DNA from: Unio delphinus
Lineage: Eukaryota; Mollusca; Bivalvia; Unionida; Unionidae
NCBI GenBank assembly: GCA_029339505.1
Contig: JAQISU010000096.1
Location: forward strand, 3,953,501-4,017,500
Reading direction: 5' to 3'
Length of the DNA stretch: 64,000 bases
In this document: piece after piece, positions 35,210-45,611 of the stretch
Layout: each line of letters starts with the position of its first letter
How positions within the stretch are numbered: the stretch's first letter is position 1
The notes under the pieces: generated by a model
Databases searched by the model: none
What the model was told of the DNA's origin: nothing
The model's input: the letters and a program-made list of their open reading frames with translations, nothing else
Program-made: the position numbers and the translations under genes

Positions 35210-35311
35210 CTGTACAGAGTCCAGAAGACCTTGAAGGGCTTTCCTTCTGTGGGGAAATTTGGGCTCACCAACACATATTTGACCAATGGATACTGCAGCT
35301 CTCTCCTTACT
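35210..35311 (-). CDS. ECPAS: ECPAS/ECM29 exon 8 of window
   Basis: 102 nt, 34 codons, phase 0 at both ends. It reads SKERAAVSIGQICVGEPKFP then HRRKALQGLLDSVQ; human has [20 protein letters not shown] then HQKLLLQGLMDSVE. Acceptor TTTCAG, donor GTAACT. It sits about 100 bp upstream, in plus coordinates, of a complete pogo-like transposon in the neighbouring intron. Confidence 0.93.
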
Positions 35312-35403
35312 CTGAAAATATTATTGCATCTATCAAGGACACAGTATCGATAACAAAGAATATTATTTGCCATCATAGTTTTACTAGTACAGTAACAGTA
35401 ATA

Positions 35404-36814
35404 TAGTCCTACCCGTTTATATTGACATCGCTTATCTCGACAAGCCGCCTATGTCGACAAAAAAGCAAAGTCCCCATCCCTTGTTCAACTATTACTATCA
35501 AACTGTCATGCTTATGTTGATGTCGAGATAAAAGAAAAATGTATATGTCGATAGAAGCCCTTGGTCCCAGCTTGAACAAATCCTTTGTTTTCAAAACATT
35601 TATGTCGACAAGCTGCCAGTTAAGACCAATACTTTGTTCAACAATTACTTGATCTTGCCACCAGACTACAATTTTCATTCCTAATCGTTCATGTTGACCA
35701 GCTGCCAGTTCCGAGCCATACTTTGTTTCAACATTATTTTGATCTTGCCACCAGGCTTAAATTTCACCTCCTAATCGTTCATGTCGACCAGCTTTCCAAT
35801 TCCGACCCATACTTTGTTCAACAATTAGTTGATCAGCTGATCTTGCCACCAGGCTTTTGATGTCGCAGTCAGATAATAAAAAACAACATAGCAGCACATT
35901 TTCTCACCACTCTGCACCTAGTTAAGTCTTTGATCTTGCCACCAAGCTTGTGGGTCATGTTCTTCAGATGTACTCTTACAATGACATGTAAAAGGATCAA
36001 TTGATGAACACAATCAACAGGTGGTCAAAGCAGGACTAGCAAGCCCTTAAATTTACGGTCCAGGAAATTGATGCGTGCAGAGGATTCCTGTATACGTGAT
36101 TTTCTAAAAATTGCGTGAAAATACTAATTACGCTTTTCCGAGACCTTTGAAACTGTTTAAAACAATTTTTTTTTTGCTGTGAAAGTTTCGTTTTTAACTT
36201 TATTTACATTTACGATGGCTACCGACAGAAGGGTAAAATGCAAATTAAATTTACAGTCTTTGGAAACTAAATATCTGGCTGTTAAGGAAGTTAATGGATG
36301 AACATCTCGCAAAGAGGTCTGTGAAATTTTTTCACTTAAAAATAACACACGTCCAGGAAGGATGAAAGCTACGTAGTCTATAAAGAAAGACTACGTTGAA
36401 AGTAACTGCACCCCCCAAAGGAAGAAGCAAGACTGCTACATTTGAAGACGTGGAAGAAGCATCAAAATGGTTCAATGAAGCTTTTGTGAAAAAACTTAGT
36501 GTGGAGGACTTCGCTGCAACAAGTGGTTGGTTCAGTCACTTTAATGTTTATCATAGCGTCAGATACAAAAGTATTTGTGGATTATACATTTACTGTTTAC
36601 AGTTTTTCACTTCCCTGTGAATAGCCCCATCCCTTGGTAGCCACAATAAGATGGGAACAGACTGACCAAAATTGAGGCCAATTTAAGTACATGTACATGA
36701 AGCATGTAAATGACAACTCTCCAACCATGTCATAATGCCGACGTTGAATATCATAACGTTTTTCGTATCAGGATGTGATCAAAGCAATATTGTCGACATA
36801 AATGGGTAGGACTG
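35404..36814 (+). mobile_element. pogo/Tigger-like DNA transposon, 1.41 kb, both ends present
   Basis: The left end TAGTCCTACCCGTTTATATT and the right end GTCGACATAAATGGGTAGGACTG form terminal inverted repeats. They are flanked by TA on both sides (35,402-35,403 and 36,815-36,816), the target duplication of the Tc1/mariner/pogo superfamily. Inside are repeated TTCATGTCGACCAGCT motifs in ~90-bp units (35,590-35,880). A transposase relic from ATG 36,215 reads MATDRRVKCKLNLQSLETKY LAVKEVNG, stop, SRKEVCEIFSLKNNT and, after a deletion, KKLSVEDFAATSGWFSHF. This matches the DNA-binding domains of CENP-B/Tigger transposases. The DDE catalytic domain is missing. Confidence 0.85.
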
Positions 36815-36819
36815 TATTA

Positions 36820-38757
36820 TAATAGTATTAACAGCACAGTAACAGTAATAGTATAATAGTATTAAAAGAACAGTAACAGCAATAGTATAATAGTATTAAC
36901 AGCAATGGTAATACTTGTTTGGTATGAACAGCACAGCAACAGTAATACTATTTAAGTATTAACAGCACAGTAACAATAACATTATCTCATTATTATTAGT
37001 ACAGGAAAAATAATAATATCATAGAATTAATAGTACAGGAACAGTAATACTATTAAAGTATTAACAGCACAGTAACAGTAATAGTATAATAGTATTAAAA
37101 GAACAGTAACAGCAATAGTATAATAGTATTAACAGCAATGGTAATACTTGTTTGGTATGAACAGCACAGCAACAGTAATACTATTTAAGTATTAACAGCA
37201 CAGTAACAATAACATTATCTAATTATTATTAATACAGGAACAATAATATTATCATAGAATTAATAGTACAGGAACAATAATACTATTAAAGTATTAACAG
37301 CACAGCAACATTATCTTAGTATCTGTAGTGCAGGAACAGTAATACTATCATTGCATTACAGTACAGTAACAGTAATACTATTAAAGTACTAATAGCACAG
37401 CAACAGGAAAAGTAATACTATTAAAGTATTAACAGCACAGCAACAGTAATACTATTAAAGTACTAATGGCACAGCAACAGTAATACTATTAAAGTACTAA
37501 TAGCACAGCAACAGTAATACTATTAAAGTACTAATAGCACAGCAACAGTAATACTATTAAATTACTAATAGCACAGGAACAGTAATACTATTAAAGTATT
37601 AACAGCACAGCAACAGTAATACTATTAAAGTACTAATAGCACAGGAACAGTAATACTATTAAAGTACTAATAGCACAGCAACAGTAATACTATTAAAGTA
37701 CTAATAGTACAGGAACAGTAATACTATTAAAGTGTTAACAGCACAGCAACAGTAATACTATTAAAGTACTATTAGCACAGCAACAGTAATACTATTAAAG
37801 TATTAACTGCACAGCAACAGTAATACTATTAAAGTATTAACAGCACAGCAACAGTAATACTATTAAAGTACTAATAGCACAGGAACAGTAATACTATTAA
37901 AGTACTAATAGCACAGCAACAGTAATACTATTAAAGTACTAATAGCACAGGAACAGTAATACTATTAAAGTATTAACAGCACAGCAACAGTAATACTATT
38001 AAAGTACTATTAGCACAGCAACAGTAATACTATTAAAGTATTAACTGCACAGCAACAGTAATACTATTAAAGTATTAACATCACAGCAACAGTAATACTA
38101 TTAAAGTACTAATAGCACAGCAACAGTAATACTATTAAAGTATTAACTGCACAGCAACAGTAATACTATTAAAGTACTAATAGCACAGCAACAGTAATAC
38201 TATTAAAGTACTAATATCACAGGAACAGTAATACTATTAAAGTACTAATAGTACAGCAACAGTAATAATACTATTAAAGTACTAATAGCACAGGAACAGT
38301 AATACTATCAAAGTACTAATAGCACAGGAACAGTAATACTATTAAAGTACTAATAGTACAGTAACAGTAATACTATTAAAGTACTAATAGCACAGGAACA
38401 GTAATACTATTAAAGTATTAACAGCACAGCAACAGTAATACTATTAAAGTACTAATAGCACAGGAACAGTAATACTATTAAAGTACTAATAGCACAGTAA
38501 CAGTAATACTATTAAAGTACTAATAGCACAGCAAAATTAATACTATTAAAGTATTAACAGCACAGCAACAGTAATACTATTAAAGTACTAATAGCAAAGA
38601 AACAGTAATACTATGAAAGTACTAATAACACAGTAACAGTAATAATATTAAAGTATTAACAGCACAGCAACAGTAATACTATTAAAGTACTAATACTAAT
38701 AGCACAGGAACAGTAATACTATTAAAGTACTAATAGCACAGCAACAGTAATACTATC
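36820..38757. repeat. 34-bp minisatellite, 1.9 kb
   Basis: About 57 units of ACAGCAACAGTAATACTATT then AAAGTACTAATAGC, 34 bp each. Variants alternate between AAAGTATTAACAGC and AAAGTACTAATAGC and between GCAACAG and GGAACAG. The left third is looser and includes a ~233-bp higher-order duplication. It starts about 5 bp from the end of the pogo-like transposon. Confidence 0.95.
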
Positions 38758-39114
38758 TTTTTAAGTACTACAAAGTTTGGGTAAGTAATTTTGGAGAAAC
38801 AAATTTTAATACAAATTTCCTTACTCAATCAAATAAATAACAAGATCAAATTAATGTTGAGTAATTACGTAAAAAGAGGAGAAAACAATTAGCATAGCAT
38901 CTAACTTCCACCTAGATCAATGTGTAGGAGCATGAGTGTTCTACAAGAAGGGTGAAATTCTTCCAACAGTTGTTAGTCATATATTATATAATTATGTGTT
39001 TGTGACAAGACAGAGATGAATAATGGAGTTAGAGTTCAAATTACATGGATAATTACAAACCTCTTGCAAAATATCAAACATTAAATATTATAATGTTCAA
39101 TTAAGTGACCTATC

Positions 39115-39315
39115 AGTGATATTTGTGTCACCGGTTTATCATACATTTGGTGACTATTATTTATTGTTGCTTTGTTTGAAGGCTATTTTTTTGTTGTTCT
39201 TAGGAAGTCATTCCTGAGACTTCCTAAGAACAACAAAAAGAAATAGCCTTCAAACAAATCAACAATAAATAATAGTCACCAAATGTATGATAAACCGATG
39301 ACACAAATATCACTA
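39115..39315. repeat. Near-perfect 200-bp palindrome (foldback)
   Basis: Left arm 39,115-39,209 starts AGTGATATTTGTGTCACCGG and ends CTTAGGAAGTC. An 8-base loop (ATTCCTGA) follows, then right arm 39,218-39,315 runs GACTTCCTAAG...CACAAATATCACT. Arms of about 95 bp pair with only a few mismatches and small indels. This may be a foldback element or MITE. The intron transcript would form a long hairpin. Confidence 0.92.
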
Positions 39316-39477
39316 AATTACACAAGAAATACATAAATGTAGTATAAACTACAAGCAGCTGCAATCACAGTTACTATATCACCCAGAATAATAATAGATG
39401 GTTGATAATATGTGTAAATTCCAATCGATGTTCATGAAGGCATGATGACAGTCACAAGCAAATGTTTAAACGGGGAT

Positions 39478-39575
39478 ATAAAAAGACGATTTTACACATA
39501 TGGGAGGGCTGGGTTCTAGAGGAAGCAGAAAGTCAAAATCTGAATGTTAATGTGATCAGGTAATGTCTTTAATGA
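39478..39575 (+). repeat. Possible old solo remnant of the DIRS-like terminal repeat
   Basis: AAAGACGATTTTACACATAT, GGGAGGGCTGGGTTCTAGAG, GAAGCAG and TTAATGTGATCAGGTAATGT follow the order and spacing of the right terminal repeat (AAGACGAATTTTCGTC, GGTAGGGCTGGATTCGCGAG, GTAGCAG, TAATGTGATCGGGGAACGT). Similarity is partial, so this is tentative. Confidence 0.4.
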
Positions 39576-40103
39576 ACAAACTACTGTTTACTTCAGCAAT
39601 TTAAAGTTGCTTAAAAGTCAGTCCCATCTGATACGTCCAACAAGAAATTAAGTATTTGGCTTTGAATGAAATCTTGCAGAAATTATATAAATTATACTTG
39701 TTCACATTTCTGACAGAATTACAATTATGGATACAATGAAAAACTGATTGGTGAGCACTATTTTCACTAGATGCTAATATACATCTATAATTATTTACCT
39801 ATGCATGGTTCTCTGTCCTCCCCAATACAACTTCCATATGTAATCACAGTTGTATTTCTAATTTAATTTGCATCAATTTTGGTAACTGAAGCCTTCATTT
39901 TTGTGTCTCACCCCTCATCTTTCATATTAAAGTGGACATGTATAATATTTACTTTTGTTAATTAATGCTTTCAAATAAATTTAATGCTCTCAAATAAATA
40001 CCTGCTTGTCATTCTTATGTACCTCTTCAATGAAATTTGCATTCATAAAAAAAAAAATATTTTTGCATGTGGCTAACAAACTTAACTTGTCATACAGAAT
40101 TAC

Positions 40104-40294
40104 CTTTGGTGTTTCTTTCCCTGACTTGACCATAGCCAGTAAATTATTTACAACTGACAACTTTGTTATCTCCTCTTCATTCTCCTCACCCGTTGGCAAT
40201 GGCAGAGCTGCATTGCGTCCAATTTCCCCCATGGCTGAACAGGCGCCCAGAGTTAATAAAGGGTTCGTCTCTTCTGACACCTTGATCAGTTTGG
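40104..40294 (-). CDS. ECPAS: ECPAS/ECM29 exon 7 of window
   Basis: 191 nt: two bases plus 63 codons. Core motif NPLLTLGACSAMGEIGRN then ALPLPTGEENEEEITKLSVV, matching human [26 protein letters not shown] and FTKLHLVESLL. The GEIGRN block is diagnostic for ECM29. An acidic insert (EENEEEI) is specific to this copy. It ends KSGKETPK, as human PSSKETNK. Acceptor TTGCAG, donor GTAATT. Confidence 0.96.
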
Positions 40295-42339
40295 CTGCAA
40301 TGCAGATAATAAGCATTAAAAGCAATATTTTATCCTTCAACAACAACAGATCAAGGTCAGAAAGCCTTGTCTAAATTATAGTATCTGCAAAATATTTTAA
40401 AATTTTAACGTAAGAAGCTGATACAATGGGTACATAAAACCTGCAATACCCATTGATATATTCAATTAGATTTTCATCTGTGCCATACCTTTGTTCAATA
40501 TATCTCAGACCACAAAAAACGAAGTCAGACCTAACAAAGCCAACTCGATCTGAAATATCTGTAAAAACAAAGACCTTTTGTCCAGATATTATCATAGTTG
40601 ATGATTTACAGTGAACAATAAGATTTAAGGTCTCTTGTTGATGATAATAAACATATCGGTCTGATTTGTACTTTATCAATGGGTATGATAAACAAAGTCA
40701 GACCTAGCAAAGCCAATTTGATCTGAAATAAAAAAGTGTCATATATCAATTTTTCAGTCGTATCACTAGGATGTCTGCAGTGTGGCAGTTTATAGTGAAC
40801 CATGCCTCAGACATGGAGCATAATGTCCCACCCAAACAAAATTATCTTAACAATTACCTCTTAATGCTGAGCGCTAAGCAAGGCAGCTGTCAGTACCATT
40901 TTTATTAAGTCTTTGGTATGACTCTGCTAGGGTTCAAACCCGTGACCTCCCATATTAGAGGCTGACACTATAATCACTAGGCCACTGGAGCAGTTAATAT
41001 AAAGGTTGAATAGCAGCCTATCCGACCTTAAATGAACAGATCATTGATGCAACCATGTGGTGTGATAAAACAAGTCAAATTTGACAGCCCCAATAGGTTA
41101 TTTTTTAAGAAAGCTTTTCTGATAAATGTTTCAAGCCAGATTAGATGCTCAATTTTTCTTCTTTGGTATCTGAATCCACAGTGAATGTCTGATAGTAGTT
41201 TGCTGGATTCAAAATACAGAAAAGTCTGTAATTTATCTGTTCCACAGTTTTGCAGATCTCTATTATGAACAACAACCTGTCATTTATAACCACTGACATT
41301 ATGCATGGATTGATTTTATTTTTATTATGACTTTTCGGTCTTAAATTAAGTAATAGAAAAGAAGAAAAACCAGCAAGTTTTGTACATTTCAACAAACAAT
41401 TTATTTCCTACAAAGTGAAAATTTAAAAAGAACCTTCAGTAATGTGAATTAAAACACAAAATTGTCCAAACATTTCTATAAATAGTCCAAATGAATAAAG
41501 TTCTAATTCAATTCCAATGTTGTTCAAAATAAGATCCAATTCTGAAGGTACTGATGTACCTGTAGTCTTGAATGTATTAATGTACCAGAGCCTGACGAGT
41601 AATAATGTGCTAACAGTCTTCCAATAATCACAGTAATATAATACAAAATGTCCTTGTCTGAATTCACTATAATTCCCAGTTAATGCATCTGTCCAAGAAT
41701 ATTATTTATGAGCAGTTTGTATTTCAAGTGAATATATCAGTTGAATAAATAATTTCATCCAAATCAAATACTGAACACAACAATACATTGATTCTTCTTC
41801 AAGATCTAACAGTACAATAACTAAATTCTTGACAAACAATAAAATAAAGTCCTCTGTTTGACCTGGGTCGCAATTAGCAGTTTCTAGAAATACTATTACT
41901 TAATTTCACTATCAATAAGTGCATACAACAAAAACACAAATGAACCTTACTAATTTCAGCTAAATCTGATTGAATTGACCTAACCAAAAAATCTAACCAA
42001 TATGTGATAGACTTACAGATGGAAATAATGAAGAACAAGGATAATATTACATGCCCCTATCACTGTCATGAGGCAGTATAAGACTAAGCAAATACGCTAT
42101 CTACATGTTACTAACAATGGGAGAACATTTGCATATGTGTGATGATTCTTCTCACTGTGTCACAACACCTACCAGCATCAGTCCGATGCAATATATTGGT
42201 TATATCATCATTAAATATTCAAAAATCAGCCAATTATACCAAATTTAACAAGGTACTTTGTGGAAATTTATTTCACCTATCTAAGCAACCTGGCCGTAAA
42301 TCCCAAGTACTGTGAAAATTGTTCAGTACACATGATTAC
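40295..42339. other. Intron between exons 6 and 7
   Basis: Contains SINE family 2 copy 1. The remaining AT-rich sequence, including 41,000-42,339, shows no recognisable feature. Confidence 0.6.
40735..40998 (-). mobile_element. tRNA-derived SINE, family 2, copy 1
   Basis: Read on the minus strand: a tRNA-like head CCAGTGGCCTAGTGATTATA (box A), box B GGTCACGGGTTTGAACCC, then GAGTCATACCAAAGACTT, AAAATGGTACTGACAGCTGC and GCGCTCAGCATTAAGAGGTA, ending near TGAAAAATTGATAT. A second copy is at 47.2 kb. It resembles SINEs common in molluscs; the exact family name is not determined. Confidence 0.8.
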
Positions 42340-42484
42340 CAATGGCCAGTACGCCCTTGTTGATGATCTTCTCAATTTTATGCCACATGGTTGCACCCTG
42401 CTTCACCCTGTTTTCTTGTCCTCGGAGAAGTTGTCCAATCAGAAAGCCTAAGGCTAGCAGTGCCCCATGCTGGGTTTCTGGACT
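42340..42484 (-). CDS. ECPAS: ECPAS/ECM29 exon 6 of window
   Basis: 145 nt, 48 codons plus one base. Begins SPETQHGALLALGFLIGQLL, nearly the human [20 protein letters not shown], one of the most conserved motifs of the family. The C-terminal half (ATMWHKIEKIINKGVLAI) differs from and is shorter than the human linker, which carries a long acidic insert. Acceptor TTCCAG, donor GTAATC. The single 3' base joins the two-base start of exon 7 to make an Ala codon. Confidence 0.95.
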
Positions 42485-42876
42485 CTGGAATCATGAAAAG
42501 AGGATATAACAAAATATCAAATATATTTCTTTATAATATAATCAATCAAAATCTGTCTCAAAGACTTCACAAAGGAATTAAATGAACATTTTTTTCCAAC
42601 ATACATGACAATCAAGCCATACATGTCAGTGATAAAGAAACACATTCTGATATTATAAAACCAACCATACAACTTTCTCATTACAATGCCATCCAACTCA
42701 CCAAATATATTTAATATGCAGGGCAAATACATTAATGAATAAAGTTAAGTAGAGAATAAAAAAAATATTTCTTTGAATATTTTTTAATTTATCTCTCCAT
42801 CCATAGCGATCTGATAACTGATGATAATTATAAATCAGAGCATATTATAAACAGGCTGTTGGTAGTTCACTGGCTG

Positions 42877-44058
42877 TGTAACTAAATTGTCATTGGCAAT
42901 GTGCCTAAACTGTCCTTGACCATGTGCCTAAACTGTCAATGACAATGTGCCTAAACTGTCCTTGACCATGTGCCTAAACTGTCCTTGACCATGTGCTTTA
43001 AACTGTCCTTGGTCATGTGGCTAAACTGTCCCTGACCAAGTGCCTAAACTGTCTTTGGCCATGTGCCTAAACTGTCATTGACCATGTGCCTAAACTGTCA
43101 TTGGCCATGTGCCTCAACTGGCCTTGACCATGTGCCTAAACTGTCCCTGACCATGTGCCTAAACTGCCATTGGCCATGTGCCTAAACTGTCTTTAACCAA
43201 GTGCCTAAACTGTCCTGACCATGTGCCTAAACTGTCTCTGACCATGTGCCTAAACTGTCTTTGGCCATGTGCCTAAATTGTCATTGACCATATGCCTAAA
43301 CTGTCATTGGCAATGTGCCTAAACTGTCATTGACCATGTGCTAAACTGTCCTTGACCATGTGCCTAAACTGTCCCTGACCATGTGCCTAAACTGTCATTG
43401 GCCATGTGCCTAAACTGTCCCTGACCATGTACCTAAACTGTCTTTGGCCATGTGCCTAAATTGTCATTGAACATGTGCCTAAACTGTCATTGGCAATGTG
43501 CCTAAACTGTCATTGGCAATGTGCCTAAACTGTCCCTGACCATGTGCCTAAACTGTATTTGGCCATGTGCCTAAATTGTCATTTACCATATGCCTAAACT
43601 ATCATTGGCAATGTGCCTAAACTGTCATTGACCAAGTGCCTAAACCATCCGTGACCATGTGCCTAAACTGTCCCTGACCATGTGCCTAAACTGCCATTGG
43701 CCATGTACCTAAACTGTCCATGACCATGTGCCTAACTGTCCTTGACTATTTGCCTAAACTGCCATTGGTCATGTGCCTAAACTGTCCCGGACCGTGTGCC
43801 TAAACAGTCTTTGGCCATGTGCCTAAAATGTCATTGACCATGTACCTAAACCATCCTTGACCATGTGCCTAAACTGACATTGGCAATGTGCCTAAACTAT
43901 CATTGGCAATGTGCCTAAACCATCATTGATCATGTGCCTAAACTGTCTTTGGCCATGTGCTTAATTTGTCATTGACCATATGCCTAAACTGTCATTGGCA
44001 ATGTGCCTAAACTGTCATTGGCAATGTGCCTAAACCATCATTGACCATGTGCCTAAAC
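42877..44058. repeat. 23-bp minisatellite, 1.2 kb
   Basis: About 51 units of CTGTCCTTGACCATGTGCC then TAAA, 23 bp, with variant cores TTGACCATG, TTGGCAATG and TTGGCCATG. Being 23 bp it shifts frame every unit, so no open frame results. Confidence 0.95.
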
Positions 44059-44550
44059 TTTCATTTCAGTATGCTTATATTGAGTTAAATATTCTATTTT
44101 AATATACTTATGTCAAGTTGAATGCTCTATTACAGTATGATTGTATAAAGTTAAATACACTATTTCAGTATGCATACATAAAGTTAAATACACTATTTCT
44201 GTATGCATACATAAAGTTAATTACACTATTTCAGTATACATACGTAAAGTTAAATACACTATTTCAGTATGCATACATAAAGTTAAATACACTATTTCAG
44301 TATACATACGTAAAGTTAAATACACTATTTCAGTATGCATACATAAAGTTAAATACTCTATTTCAGTATACATACATAAAGTTGAATAATATTTTTCAAT
44401 ATGCATATATCAAGTTAAATAATATATTTCAATATGTGTTAATAAAGTTTATTACTCTATTTCAGTATGCATATATAAAGTTTATTACTCTATTTCAGTA
44501 TGCATATATAAAGTTTATTACTCTATTTCAGTATGCATATATCAAATTTT
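44059..44550. repeat. 33-bp minisatellite abutting the 23-bp array
   Basis: About 15 units of GTATGCATACATAAAGTTAA then ATACACTATTTCA. The period of 33 (11 codons) leaves open frames on both strands, including a 152-codon plus-strand stretch of KLNTLFQYAYI units. There is no start context, homology or neighbour to support a gene. Confidence 0.95.
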
Positions 44551-45440
44551 GTCTTCTAGAATTATTCCATCAATAAAATAGACAACAAGCCTAAATCTAG
44601 TGAACAAAACTGACTCCTGGTGACATTAAGAGAATGCTGTCTGACACTGATGATACCATGCTAATTTCTCACACTGTGGCATGTACATGTTCATTGCAGT
44701 GCAAAAGAACTGTACTGTATTGCACAAACTTTTACTTTTAATTAATGTTCATTTCATTTGCAATAATTGTTCATTTACTCCAATTGTTTGAATAGTTTGT
44801 TAATATAGGTACAATATTGTATTGTAGGAGACTTGTATATGCATTCTAATTCATCTGATATCCTTGACTGTTTTCTATAATACACTCAAATATGTTCCCA
44901 TTTCACAACAAACTTCCATTTTTAAAACAATCTGTTAAATGCATGTACTGTGAAATATATGTATACTGATACATGTTAGAATAAGAGTTTACTTTGTGAG
45001 TGGTGTGAAACCCTTCTCAAGGTACACTCACAATTAAAACACAATTAAGTACTATATAGCTCACCTATAGCAATCTCCTGCTCAGTCTCCAGCAGAAAAT
45101 AAATTTAGACTTAAATGTGACCCCTCTATCCCATGTAGAAGAACACCTCCAAATCCACATTACCGGTACTTAAAAAAAATTGCCTGCTATTTTAATTTCA
45201 ATGCACTGCTAATAAAATGTTTGACCCTTGTAGCAGAATAAAACACAAAGCAAATATAAACAAAACATTCTTTATATCACAGTGGAGATGAGTTGATAAA
45301 AACAAAAGATTCTTGGGTTTTATTTTTATTTTCTTAAAACCATTTTTCAAACAAAACAGCTGCAGAAGCAGGAAATAATTAGAGTTGCAATGGTACCTGG
45401 AAAATACATCCTGAGAAGACAATGTCCATGAATGGTTTAT

Positions 45441-45560
45441 TTTTAGACAATATGCAACAAAAGTAGACAACTATCTAACACACTAGCCATGCAGCAGAAG
45501 CAATATTTTTAGACACATATGCAACAAAAGTAGACAACTATCTTACACACTAGCCATGAA
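45441..45560. repeat. ~65-bp direct duplication
   Basis: Two copies containing ATATGCAACAAAAGTAGACA and ACTATCT.ACACACTAGCCA, directly followed by the GAA microsatellite. Confidence 0.8.
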
Positions 45561-45611
45561 GAAGAAGAAGAAGAAGAAGAAGAAGGAGAAGAAGAAGAAG
45601 AAGAAGAAGAT
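45557..45611. repeat. (GAA)n microsatellite
   Basis: About 18 AAG/GAA repeats with one GGA interruption. Confidence 0.95.

Larger units (their letters stand above)
35312..40103. other. Intron between exons 7 and 8
   Basis: A composite of repeats: the pogo-like element, the 34-bp array, the palindrome and the terminal-repeat remnant, listed separately. 39,576-40,103 shows nothing else. Confidence 0.6.

Noticed and set aside
36820..38757. CRISPR array
   Set aside because: Units are contiguous 34-bp tandem copies without unique spacers, in a eukaryotic intron. The same applies to the 23-, 33-, 38- and 50-bp arrays.
44118..44576. 152-codon plus-strand open stretch of KLNTLFQYAYI repeats
   Set aside because: Produced by a 33-bp minisatellite whose period is a multiple of three; the opposite strand is open too, and there is no homology.
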